Positions 1 through 6,778 of a stretch of 24,910 nucleotides of DNA are shown piece by piece. Within the stretch, counting starts at the first letter, position 1, and the number at the start of each line of letters is the position of its first letter. A model generated the notes under the pieces. It had not been told where the DNA came from. It was given only the letters and a program-made list of their open reading frames with translations, and did not search any database. A program made the translations under genes and the position numbers. Location: positions 1-24,910 of the forward strand of contig CAKUHB010000035.1 in the NCBI GenBank assembly GCA_934655875.1, read 5' to 3'. Origin of the DNA: an uncultured Oscillospiraceae bacterium. Lineage in GTDB: Bacteria; Bacillota; Clostridia; Oscillospirales; Oscillospiraceae.

Positions 1-13
1 AACCTTGCCAGAT

Positions 14-49
14 AACCGAAAACCCTTGATATACGGGGCTTTTCCGGTT
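14..49. repeat. Imperfect inverted repeat upstream of the integrase fragment
   Basis: AACCGAAAACCC (14-25) is nearly complementary to GGGGCTTTTCCGGTT (35-49) around a TTGATATAC centre. It lies directly before the point where the integrase frame breaks. It could be a mobile-element terminal structure or a hairpin; nothing else supports a function. Confidence 0.4.
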
Positions 50-68
50 TGTCGTAATTATACCGTAA

Positions 69-242
69 GGGCACACGTTCGCAACGTTAGCATTGCAGAA
101 TGGCGTGGACGTAAAAACCGTATCGAGTATGCTCGGACACTTTGACGCGGGATTCACGCTGAGAACCTACACCCACGTCACGCGGCAGATGCAGGAAAGT
201 GCCGCCGAAAAGATGGGCAATTTCATGGCACAAGTGATGTGA
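69..242 (+). pseudogene. C-terminal fragment of a tyrosine site-specific recombinase (phage/ICE integrase)
   Basis: The last 57 codons of a tyrosine integrase can be read up to a TGA at 240-242. They contain the HTFATLAL stretch that normally follows the HxLR box, then the LGH motif (H24 of the fragment) and the nucleophile in the TYTHVT context (Y34). The upstream half, including the first catalytic Arg and the HxLR box, is missing: the frame is closed by TAA at 66-68 immediately before the GHTF residues, and sequence 1-65 does not continue the family. It is therefore a truncated remnant, or a junction created by rearrangement or assembly at the window edge. It lies next to the 3' end of a tRNA gene, a classic integration site, and is followed by its own strong terminator. 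The family call is secure; whether the break is biological is not known. Confidence 0.8.
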
Positions 243-261
243 GCAAGCAGTCAAAAAACAC

Positions 262-306
262 AGAGCGTCGGAGAGAATGACACAATCATCCTCTCCGACG
301 CTCTTT
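262..306 (+). terminator. Intrinsic terminator after the integrase fragment
   Basis: A perfect 14-bp stem, AGAGCGTCGGAGAG (262-275) with CTCTCCGACGCTCT (291-304), follows the integrase stop by 19 bases and ends in a short T run. The loop (276-290) can itself pair further. Confidence 0.75.
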
Positions 307-318
307 GGACATTTCGCC

Positions 319-339
319 GTGTGGGTCGCGGTGTGGGTC
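319..339. repeat. Two direct copies of GTGTGGGTC, 12 bases apart
   Basis: GTGTGGGTC occurs at 319-327 and 331-339, between the integrase remnant and the tRNA 3' end. Short phased direct repeats beside int/att are typical of recombinase arm-binding sites. That role is inferred from position only. Confidence 0.4.
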
Positions 340-380
340 AGGCAAATTCGCCGCCTGAAAATCCGAACAAATAAAATAGA

Positions 381-414
381 AAACCGGTGAAAATCTCTCG
401 ATTTTCACCGGTTT
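381..414 (-). terminator. Terminator of the tRNA-Thr gene
   Basis: AAACCGGTGAAAAT (381-394) pairs perfectly with ATTTTCACCGGTTT (401-414) around a 6-base loop. On the minus strand it lies just past the tRNA 3' end and is followed by a T-rich stretch (complement of 366-380), so it should end the tRNA transcript. Confidence 0.8.
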
Positions 415-415
415 C

Positions 416-491
416 TGGAGCTAGTGGCCGGACTTGAACCGGCGACCTGCTGATTACGAATCAGCTGCTCTACCGACTGAGCCACACTAGC
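416..491 (-). tRNA. tRNA-Thr (anticodon CGT)
   Basis: Read on the minus strand from 491 to 416, the sequence folds as a standard 76-nt tRNA. The acceptor arms GCTAGTG and CACTAGC pair over 7 bp, there is a D-arm with GGCTCAG...GAGC, and the anticodon arm is GCTGA-TTCGTAA-TCAGC with anticodon CGT. The T-arm carries GTTCAAGTC, the discriminator base is T, and CCA is encoded at 418-416. The anticodon reads ACG (Thr). A sigma-A promoter lies upstream and a terminator downstream, so it is a single-gene unit. Its 3' end faces the integrase remnant, which makes it the probable attB of a mobile element. Confidence 0.96.
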
Positions 492-534
492 ATCTTGCAT
501 GTTCTTAAAATACCAATCTCCTGATTGCCTGAAT

Positions 535-563
535 ACTATACCATGCTTTTGTGGAAACGTCAA
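535..563 (-). promoter_or_regulatory. Sigma-A promoter of tRNA-Thr
   Basis: On the minus strand TTGACG (563-558), a 17-bp spacer and TATAGT (540-535) stand about 45 bases before the tRNA 5' end. Confidence 0.75.
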
Positions 564-658
564 TCCTTATTTTTAAAAAATCGAATTTTATGGAAATGTC
601 GCCACAGTATGCACAAATGTCTGCATGAAATTTCTACATGCAGGACGAAAAAAACGGT

Positions 659-687
659 TTGCCTGAAAATACATTTAATGGTATAAT
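659..687 (+). promoter_or_regulatory. Sigma-A promoter of the AGCS symporter
   Basis: TTGCCT (659-664), a 17-bp spacer and TATAAT (682-687). It lies downstream of the in-frame ATG at 638, which rules that codon out as the start of the symporter when this promoter is used. Confidence 0.75.
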
Positions 688-754
688 CAAAATGGAAGGA
701 AAGTTTTGGAGAAAAGCGGAGGCAGCTGAGACGGCTGCCGGGAAGGAGAGATCA

Positions 755-2164
755 ATGCACGCAATCATTGAGTTTTTCACGGGTACCCTGAACACGGTAG
801 CGTGGCTCTACATTTTTCTGCCATGTACCATCATTGGCGGTCTGTATCTGACCATCCGCAACCGCGGGATCCAGTTTACGCGGTTCGGCTATGCGATGAA
901 GAACACGGTCGGCAAAATGTTCCAGAAGCAGGAGGCTGGCGAGGGCGCGGTAACGCCATTACAGGCGGTGACCACGGCGCTGGCCGCGACGGTCGGCACC
1001 GGTAATATCGTCGGCACTTCGCAGGCGATTGCACTCGGCGGCTATGGCGCGGTGTTCTGGCTGTGGCTGGCTGCGCTGCTCGGCATGATCATTAAATATT
1101 CCGAGGTCACGCTTTCCATCCGGTTCCGTGAGCGTGACGCCAAGGGCGACTGGGTCGGCGGCCCGATGTACTATGTCAAGAACGGTCTCGGCAAGAACTG
1201 GCAATGGGTCGGCATTCTGTTCTGCGTATTTGCAGGCATTGCTTCGTTCGGCATCGGCAACATGTCGCAGGTCAACTCCATCGTCGGCTCTCTGAACGAC
1301 GCCATCGACGCGTTCATCCCGGCAGCCGAGGGTGAGCGGACGCTGCTGAACTTCATCTTCGGCGTCGCCATCGCGGCGCTCATCGGCGTCATCCTCTTCG
1401 GCGGCATCAAGCGCATCGGCGCTGTCGCGGAAAAGCTGATCCCGGTTATGAGCATTTTCTACATCATTTTTGCGTTCGTCGTGATCTTCGGCCACGCCGG
1501 CAACATCGGCCCCGCGTTCGGCAAGATCTTCAGCTCGGCCTTCAACCCGAAGGCGATCGGCGGCGCAGCCAGCGGTATCGTTCTGAAAGAGACGATCGTC
1601 TGGGGCCTGCGCAGAAGTGCGTTCTCCAATGAAGCCGGTCTCGGCTCGGCTGCTATCGCACATGCCGCGGCGGACACGCCGGGCCCGGTGCAGCAGGGCC
1701 TGTACGGCATCTTCGAGGTCTTTGCGGATACCATCGTGATCTGCACGCTGACGGCGCTGACCATCATCTGCAGCGGTGTGGATATCACCTTCGGCCACAA
1801 GGTCGGCTCGGAGCTGATCACCAGCGCGTTTGCGACGATCTTCGGCATGAAGTTCGCATCGGTCTTCGTTGCGCTGGCGCTGACGCTCTTCGCGTTCACG
1901 ACGGTGCTCGGCTGGTCGCTCTACGGCAGCCGCTGCGTGCAGTATCTGTTCGGCCTGAAGGTTTCGAAGATCTATCAGGTGCTGTTCATCATCATCGTCG
2001 TGGTCGGCGCAGTCGCTTCGCTCGACGTGGTCTGGGACATTGCCGATACGTTCAACGGCCTTATGGCGATCCCGAACTTCATCGCGCTGTTCGCGCTCTC
2101 GCCCGTGGTGGCAAAGCTGACGAAGGATTACTTCTTCAAGGACAAGACGAAGCTCGGAAAATAA
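755..2164 (+). CDS. Alanine/glycine:cation (Na+) symporter, AGCS family
   Basis: A membrane carrier that imports alanine or glycine with Na+. The protein is 469 aa and strongly hydrophobic throughout, with many membrane spans and no signal peptide. Family hallmarks include the ATVGTGNIVGT segment, GAVFWLWLAALLGM followed by KYSEV, the GGPMYYV segment, and the SNEAGLGSA region in the middle. Length is normal for AGCS (about 450-500 aa). I place the start at ATG 755 because GGAAGGAG (741-748) sits 6 bases before it and the promoter ends at 687; the longer in-frame reading from 638 would begin before the promoter. It is monocistronic, ends in a strong terminator, and is convergent with a DeoR regulator. 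Which amino acid it prefers cannot be read from the sequence. Confidence 0.93.
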   Translation: MHAIIEFFTGTLNTVAWLYIFLPCTIIGGLYLTIRNRGIQFTRFGYAMKNTVGKMFQKQEAGEGAVTPLQAVTTALAATVGTGNIVGTSQAIALGGYGAVFWLWLAALLGMIIKYSEVTLSIRFRERDAKGDWVGGPMYYVKNGLGKNWQWVGILFCVFAGIASFGIGNMSQVNSIVGSLNDAIDAFIPAAEGERTLLNFIFGVAIAALIGVILFGGIKRIGAVAEKLIPVMSIFYIIFAFVVIFGHAGNIGPAFGKIFSSAFNPKAIGGAASGIVLKETIVWGLRRSAFSNEAGLGSAAIAHAAADTPGPVQQGLYGIFEVFADTIVICTLTALTIICSGVDITFGHKVGSELITSAFATIFGMKFASVFVALALTLFAFTTVLGWSLYGSRCVQYLFGLKVSKIYQVLFIIIVVVGAVASLDVVWDIADTFNGLMAIPNFIALFALSPVVAKLTKDYFFKDKTKLGK

Positions 2165-2175
2165 GAAATCAAAAC

Positions 2176-2209
2176 AAACTGCCGGACACAGCCCGTGTCC
2201 GGCAGTTTT
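2176..2209. terminator. Bidirectional terminator between the symporter and deoR-type gene
   Basis: AAACTGCCGGACAC (2176-2189) pairs with GTGTCCGGCAGTTT (2195-2208) and is flanked by T runs on both strands, so it serves the two convergent genes. Confidence 0.85.
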
Positions 2210-2219
2210 CTGTATTGAT

Positions 2220-2990
2220 TCAATTTGCACCCGGATACAGGCAGGTGATGCTGCGGTCTGCGAAATATTGCAGCCATTCGCGGCTGGGTGCGGTGTTGGT
2301 GACGACGGTGTCATAGGTCTCGATGGGCGCGATGTCGATAAAGGAGACCTTGTCAAATTTGCTGCTGTCGACGATCAGAATGCGCTTTCTTGCGCAGCTG
2401 ATCATGGACTGCTTGGTCTGCGAGTGGAACTCGGACGAGTCTGTCACGCCGGAGGTCATGTCGATGCCCTTGCAGGACATGATGGCCGTATCCACGTGGA
2501 AGCGGCGCAGCATCTGCTGTGTCTGGTCGCCGATGAGCGCCAGCGACTCGGACTTCAGCCGCCCGCCGGTCAGCATGATCGTCCAGCCCTCAACGCCGCT
2601 CAGCTCGACGACGAGCTCGACGGAGTTGGTGATGATGGTCAGATTTTTCTTGTCCTTGAGCTTTTTGGCGAGGTAGAGCGAGGTGGAACTGTCGTCCAGC
2701 ATCAGGTGGTCGCCGTCCTCGACCAGCGCGGCGGCGAGGAGCGCGATCTGTGTTTTTGCGTCGACGTTCGTCTTGTTCCGGATGGTATAGGACAGATCCG
2801 TCTTTGTGCTGTTGCCGAGAATGGCGCCGCCGTAGGTCTTTGTGGCGTAGCCCTCTTTTTCCAGCTTGTCCAGATCGCGGCGGATGGTCTCCTCCGTGAC
2901 GTTATAGTGCGCGGCAAGATCGCTGACGAGCACGCGCTGCTCTGTGCGCAGCTTGTCCAGAATTTCGTTTTTCCGCTCGATGGCCAGCAT
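2220..2990 (-). CDS. DeoR/GlpR-family transcriptional regulator
   Basis: A 256-aa repressor-type protein. The N-terminal winged helix-turn-helix covers roughly residues 1-57 and includes the VSDLAAHYNVTEETIRRDL recognition segment typical of DeoR. It is followed by the DeoR sensor domain (about 75-240), with the DDSSTS, TNS and TGGRL segments that bind sugar phosphates in this family. The start chosen is ATG 2990-2988, behind a GAGGGA-like Shine-Dalgarno; the frame extends further upstream but crosses the promoter at 3063-3091 and loses similarity. No sugar-catabolic operon adjoins it: the neighbours are a convergent amino-acid symporter and a divergent MBOAT operon 232 bases away. Its target is therefore unclear; it may regulate the MBOAT operon or a remote locus. 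Confidence 0.9.
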   Translation of the reverse strand: MLAIERKNEILDKLRTEQRVLVSDLAAHYNVTEETIRRDLDKLEKEGYATKTYGGAILGNSTKTDLSYTIRNKTNVDAKTQIALLAAALVEDGDHLMLDDSSTSLYLAKKLKDKKNLTIITNSVELVVELSGVEGWTIMLTGGRLKSESLALIGDQTQQMLRRFHVDTAIMSCKGIDMTSGVTDSSEFHSQTKQSMISCARKRILIVDSSKFDKVSFIDIAPIETYDTVVTNTAPSREWLQYFADRSITCLYPGAN

Positions 2991-3062
2991 GATGCATTCC
3001 CTCAACTTTCCCTTATTCCGATCTGTGTGGGCGTGCGAATAAATCCCACATAAAACAACAAC

Positions 3063-3091
3063 ACTATAGCACGACCGGGCGCGGAAAGCAA
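3063..3091 (-). promoter_or_regulatory. Sigma-A promoter of the DeoR-family gene
   Basis: Minus strand TTGCTT (3091-3086), 17-bp spacer, TATAGT (3068-3063), about 70 bases before the start codon. Confidence 0.65.
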
Positions 3092-3143
3092 GCGGGCGCT
3101 TGGGAAAAACAGTGAAAAACTTGCGAAAGAAGGGCAGATCTGC

Positions 3144-3172
3144 TTGCAAAATGGGAGAAAATCTGATACAGT
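3144..3172 (+). promoter_or_regulatory. Sigma-A promoter of the MBOAT-DHHW operon
   Basis: TTGCAA (3144-3149), 17-bp spacer, TACAGT (3167-3172), about 50 bases before ATG 3223. It lies back-to-back with the deoR promoter, so one bound regulator could affect both. Confidence 0.6.
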
Positions 3173-3222
3173 AAAAAAACATTATGTAAATCAGAACTTC
3201 TGCCTGCTGGAGCGAATCTGCC

Positions 3223-4629
3223 ATGGTCTTTTCCAACCTGATCTTTTTATATCTGTTTCTGCCGCTCTGTCTTGCGGCGTATTTCCTGTGCCGCGGCATC
3301 CGGGCGAAAAATGCGGTGCTGCTGGTGTTCAGCCTTGTGTTTTACGCGTGGGGCGAGCCGGTATATCTGCTGCTGCTGATTGCCGCCGCGGCCATCAACT
3401 GGGGCTTTGGGCTGCTGCTGCAAAAGAAGCGGAAAAAGCTCTGGCTGGTTCTGGCGCTGGTGCTGGATCTCGGCGGGCTGGCTGTGTTCAAATACGCGGG
3501 CTTCTTCGTTGAGAACGTCAATGCTCTGTTCCACACGGCGCTGGCCGTGCCGCAGATCCCGCTTCCCATCGGCATTTCGTTTTATACGTTTCAGGCGCTG
3601 TCCTACACGGTCGACGTCTGGCGCGGGGATGTGCAGGCGCAGCGCTCGTTCGGCAAGTTCCTGCTGTATCTCTCCTTGTTCCCGCAGCTGATCGCCGGGC
3701 CGATCGTGCGCTATGCGGACGTGGAAAAGCAGATTGACAACCGCAGCTTCAGCCCGACGGACGCGTTTTACGGCGCGACGCGCTTCTGCATCGGCCTTGC
3801 CAAAAAAGTCCTGCTGGCCGATGCGGCGGGCAAGGTCGCGACGCAGATTCTGGACGGTGCGGCGGCTTCGACGACGACCGCGGCGGCGTGGCTCGGGATT
3901 TTGCTTTATACCTTTGAAATTTACTTTGATTTCTCTGGCTATTCCGATATGGCGATCGGCATGGGGCGGATCTTCGGCTTTAAATATATGGAGAACTTCC
4001 GCCTGCCGTATACCTCGCGCTCCATCACCGAGTTCTGGCGCAGATGGCACATTTCCCTCGGCTCCTTCTTCCGCGATTACGTCTATATTCCGCTCGGCGG
4101 CAAGAAAAAGCATCAGATCCTCAATATGGCGATCGTCTGGGCGATGACCGGCCTGTGGCACGGAGCCAGCTGGAACTTTGCCCTCTGGGGCCTGTATTTC
4201 TTCGTGATCCTGACGATCGAAAAGGCGCTCGGCAGCCGCCAGAAAAAGATCCCGAGCGTCCTGCGGCACGTGATCACGATGCTTCTCGTGATCTTCGGCT
4301 GGAATATCTTCTATTATACCGACCTCACGCGGATGCTCCAGTCGTTCGGCACGCTCTTCGGCGCGTATGGAAGCGGGCTTTTTGACGCGCAGACCGGCAT
4401 TCTGCTGACGAATAACCTGCCGCTGCTGCTCGTCTGCGCCATCGGCGTGACGTCTGTGCCGCAGAACATCGGCAATCTGTTCGGCGGCATGTGCGCGCAG
4501 AAGCAGACGACGGCCGGGCAGGTGGTCTACGCGGCTGTGACCTACGCGTTCGATCTTGCGCTGCTGGCGCTGTCGACGGTCGCGCTGGTCGGCTCGACCT
4601 ATAACGCATTTTTGTATTTCCGGTTCTAA
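3223..4629 (+). CDS. MBOAT-family membrane O-acyltransferase (AlgI/DltB/PatA-like)
   Basis: A 468-aa polytopic membrane protein of the MBOAT family, which moves acyl (usually acetyl) groups across the membrane onto extracellular polymers. The N-terminus has the typical MVFSNLIFLYLFLPL opening. Other hallmarks are the PIGISFYTFQ segment, FWRRWHISLGSFFRDYVYIPLGG (His276), and the invariant catalytic His313 in TGLWHGASWNF. Length matches AlgI-like proteins. GGAG sits before ATG 3223. The downstream gene starts 12 bases after the stop and encodes a DHHW protein, the usual periplasmic or extracellular partner in such two-gene acetylation systems. No glycan synthesis genes are adjacent, so the acceptor polymer is unknown. 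Confidence 0.93.
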   Translation: MVFSNLIFLYLFLPLCLAAYFLCRGIRAKNAVLLVFSLVFYAWGEPVYLLLLIAAAAINWGFGLLLQKKRKKLWLVLALVLDLGGLAVFKYAGFFVENVNALFHTALAVPQIPLPIGISFYTFQALSYTVDVWRGDVQAQRSFGKFLLYLSLFPQLIAGPIVRYADVEKQIDNRSFSPTDAFYGATRFCIGLAKKVLLADAAGKVATQILDGAAASTTTAAAWLGILLYTFEIYFDFSGYSDMAIGMGRIFGFKYMENFRLPYTSRSITEFWRRWHISLGSFFRDYVYIPLGGKKKHQILNMAIVWAMTGLWHGASWNFALWGLYFFVILTIEKALGSRQKKIPSVLRHVITMLLVIFGWNIFYYTDLTRMLQSFGTLFGAYGSGLFDAQTGILLTNNLPLLLVCAIGVTSVPQNIGNLFGGMCAQKQTTAGQVVYAAVTYAFDLALLALSTVALVGSTYNAFLYFRF

Positions 4630-4641
4630 GGAGGCGGGCAG

Positions 4642-6093
4642 ATGAAAAAACTCTATACCATTCTGCTGGCAGTCCTGCTGGCCGCAATGCTTGGCGTCGG
4701 GATCTGGTCGCTGGCCGATACCGACCCGACCGGCTCCGTGAGCGAAAAGCGGACGTTCCGGAAGCCGCAGTTTTCCGTGCAGGCGCTTCTGGACGGCACG
4801 TATATCCCCGCGCTGGAGACCTATTATTCCGATACCTTTCCGGGCCGCGAGACGCTTCTGAGCCTCAACCGGACGCTGAACCGGTTTTACTACTATTCCG
4901 GCTCCGGCGAAAGCGGCGTGCTGATCGTGAACCAGACCGACAGCGCCGCACAGGGCGGCGAACGACTGGATGCCGTCCAGCCGCAGGAGCAGCCGGATCC
5001 GCAGCAGCCTGAACAAACGCCGGAGCAGAACACACCTGCGCCGGACGAGACGCCGGAGCAGCAGACGCCGGAGGAAAGCCCGGACGAGATCACCACAGAG
5101 CAGCCGGAGCCGACGGAGGATACACCCGCGCCGGAGACCGACCCGGCGCTGGATGAACCGGACGAATCGGAAGCCAGCTACGCCGGCTCCATCGTCGTGG
5201 TCGGCGACCGGGCGATGGAGATCCCGACACGGCTGGATGATATCATCCAGAGCTACGCGGGTGCGGTCGACAACCTTTCCAAGGCCATGGGGCCGGACGT
5301 GCGGACGATCTCGCTTATCACGCCGAACGGCGGCGCGTTTTATTCCCCCGAGAGCCTGCACACCGGTGAGCATGACCAGCAGGCGATGATCGACTTCTGC
5401 TACAGCCAGATGGGCGAGAGCATCGTGACTGTGGATGCCTATTCCAAACTCCGCAGCCACACGGACGAATATATCTATTTCCGCACCGACCACCACTGGA
5501 CGCAGCTGGGCGCGTACTATGCCTACACCGCATTCTGCGAAGCGGCGGGCTTTGACGCCGTACCGCTCGACAGATTCCAGACTGGCAGATACGACAGCTT
5601 CCTCGGCTCCATGTATGGCTACACCAAGGGCTATCCGCAGAGCGATATTTTAAAGCAGAATCCGGACTATCTGGACTATTATCTGCCCATCGCCGAGACG
5701 CACGCGCGGTATTATCTGGACGGATCGCTGGAAAACGGAACGCCGGTCAGCGTGGTCTATACCAAGCTGGATGAGAGCGTCTCCAATAAGTACCTGTGCT
5801 TCATCGGCGGCGATACGCCGGTCTGCGTCATCGAGACCGACGTGGAAGGGCCGGCCTGCATCGTGCTGAAGGAGTCCTACGGCAACGCTTTTGTGCCGTT
5901 TCTGACGAGCCATTACAGTAAGATCATCGTCATCGATCCGCGCGAGTTCAATCAGGACGGCAAGCCGTCTCTTGACCTGGCGGACTTCGCCGCCGGACAG
6001 GGAATTGACGATCTGATCGTTATTAACTATCCATACATGATCAACAGCAAGGCATTTGTCCGCTATCTGAACGCACTGGCGGGCGTGAAATGA
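4642..6093 (+). CDS. DHHW-family extracytoplasmic protein, partner of the MBOAT acyltransferase
   Basis: A 483-aa protein with an N-terminal membrane anchor or signal (residues about 4-26), so the rest acts outside the membrane. The motif TDHHW (D283-W286) and the surrounding YIYFRTDHHWTQLGAYYAY type segment define the DHHW family, related to AlgX/AlgJ SGNH-like acetyltransferases. In these, MBOAT passes acetyl groups to the SGNH partner. Between the N-terminal region and the catalytic part lies a low-complexity linker (about 113-183) made almost only of P, E, Q, T and D, which is unusual and suggests a spacer through the cell wall. AAGGAGG precedes ATG 4642 by 7 bases. It is co-transcribed with the MBOAT gene and convergent with spoIIR, whose stop is only 3 bases away. 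Confidence 0.87.
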   Translation: MKKLYTILLAVLLAAMLGVGIWSLADTDPTGSVSEKRTFRKPQFSVQALLDGTYIPALETYYSDTFPGRETLLSLNRTLNRFYYYSGSGESGVLIVNQTDSAAQGGERLDAVQPQEQPDPQQPEQTPEQNTPAPDETPEQQTPEESPDEITTEQPEPTEDTPAPETDPALDEPDESEASYAGSIVVVGDRAMEIPTRLDDIIQSYAGAVDNLSKAMGPDVRTISLITPNGGAFYSPESLHTGEHDQQAMIDFCYSQMGESIVTVDAYSKLRSHTDEYIYFRTDHHWTQLGAYYAYTAFCEAAGFDAVPLDRFQTGRYDSFLGSMYGYTKGYPQSDILKQNPDYLDYYLPIAETHARYYLDGSLENGTPVSVVYTKLDESVSNKYLCFIGGDTPVCVIETDVEGPACIVLKESYGNAFVPFLTSHYSKIIVIDPREFNQDGKPSLDLADFAAGQGIDDLIVINYPYMINSKAFVRYLNALAGVK

Positions 6094-6096
6094 GCT

Positions 6097-6717
6097 TTAT
6101 TCCCCGAACAGCGCCTTTTTGAGCGCCTGCAAAAGCTCCAGTGACCGGAATTTCAGCACATATCCCTCGTCTGCCTGCGTCATGAGACCGATCTCCGCGC
6201 GCGTGAACCCGCCGGCTTCCGCAGCCTGCACAAAGCCGTCTGCCGTGGCCGGGACGCACAGAGACGGGAAAATGACGCACCACCAGTTGTGGCCGTCTCC
6301 CGCGCCAATGGTGACGCGCAGCGACCGGTAGACGCCGGAGGGCAGGGAAAACGTGTCATACTCCCGCGTCGGGAACAGCTCCCGGCAGAAGGACACGCGG
6401 GCGGTATCGCGGCTGCCCTGCGCGGCGAGCGCCGCGTTCGCCGCGGCTTCCAGTTCCGGGAGCGCCTGCGCGATGGCCTGCTGCGGATCGTCCGCACCTT
6501 GCAGCGCCTGCTGCGCTGCGGCAAGCACAGCGTCGCGCACGTGCAGCTTGATCGCCTGATCGGCGCCGGAATCCGAGTTTGCCACGACGTGCAGACGGAT
6601 GATCTTCTCGCTCATCCGCTGCTGCTGCGCCTGCAATGCCGCGCAGACGGAGACCGTCAGCGCGCTGACGATCAGAAGAACAAGCGCGGCTGCTCGCTTT
6701 CGTATGGAAATCTGCAT
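6097..6717 (-). CDS. spoIIR: Stage II sporulation protein R (SpoIIR)
   Basis: The forespore-made signalling protein that is secreted to the intermembrane space and triggers SpoIIGA to process pro-sigma-E in the mother cell. At 206 aa it has an N-terminal hydrophobic export segment (about 8-30), then the family core: IIRLHVVANSDS, DQAIKLHVRDAVL, TREYDTFSLPSGVYRSLRV and GHNWWCVIFPSLC. I choose ATG 6717; an in-frame GTG at 6726 is also possible. Neither has a good Shine-Dalgarno because the terminator stem of the upstream gene ispE ends immediately before them; GGACGG is the best available. A sigma-F-like promoter (6749-6778) fits the known sigma-F control of this gene. It is convergent with the DHHW gene. 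Confidence 0.92.
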   Translation of the reverse strand: MQISIRKRAAALVLLIVSALTVSVCAALQAQQQRMSEKIIRLHVVANSDSGADQAIKLHVRDAVLAAAQQALQGADDPQQAIAQALPELEAAANAALAAQGSRDTARVSFCRELFPTREYDTFSLPSGVYRSLRVTIGAGDGHNWWCVIFPSLCVPATADGFVQAAEAGGFTRAEIGLMTQADEGYVLKFRSLELLQALKKALFGE

Positions 6718-6723
6718 AAAAAA

Positions 6724-6764
6724 CACCGTCCAGACTATCGTTTACAGACAGTCTGGACGGCTTT
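6724..6764. terminator. Terminator between ispE and spoIIR
   Basis: CCGTCCAGACT (6727-6737) pairs with AGTCTGGACGG (6750-6760) with T runs on both sides. On the minus strand it ends the ispE transcript, and its U tract runs directly into the spoIIR start codon. Confidence 0.8.
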
Positions 6765-6778
6765 TTTGTGCCTTATAC
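6749..6778 (-). promoter_or_regulatory. Candidate sigma-F promoter of spoIIR, inside the ispE terminator
   Basis: Minus strand GTATA (6778-6774), exactly 15 bases, then GTCCAGACTG (6758-6749). This compares with the Bacillus sigma-F consensus GYATA-N15-GGNNANAHTR with one mismatch (T at the second position of the -10). The -35 overlaps the ispE stop codon, and the -10 is formed by one arm of the terminator stem. Confidence 0.55.

Noticed and set aside
638..754. N-terminal extension of the symporter from ATG 638
   Set aside because: It begins before the sigma-A promoter (659-687), has no ribosome site and adds a hydrophilic stretch not typical of the family.
959..2356. A 465-codon minus-strand open frame over the AGCS symporter
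   Set aside because: It spans a bidirectional terminator and is antisense to a clear transporter gene.
2991..3299. N-terminal extension of the DeoR-family protein
   Set aside because: It runs through the promoter and the divergent MBOAT start region. Family similarity begins at ATG 2990.
3247..5496. A 749-codon minus-strand open frame across the MBOAT and DHHW genes
   Set aside because: Composition is Arg/His/Ala/Gln-rich without domains, and it is the mirror of two well-supported genes. It is a by-product of GC-rich codon usage.
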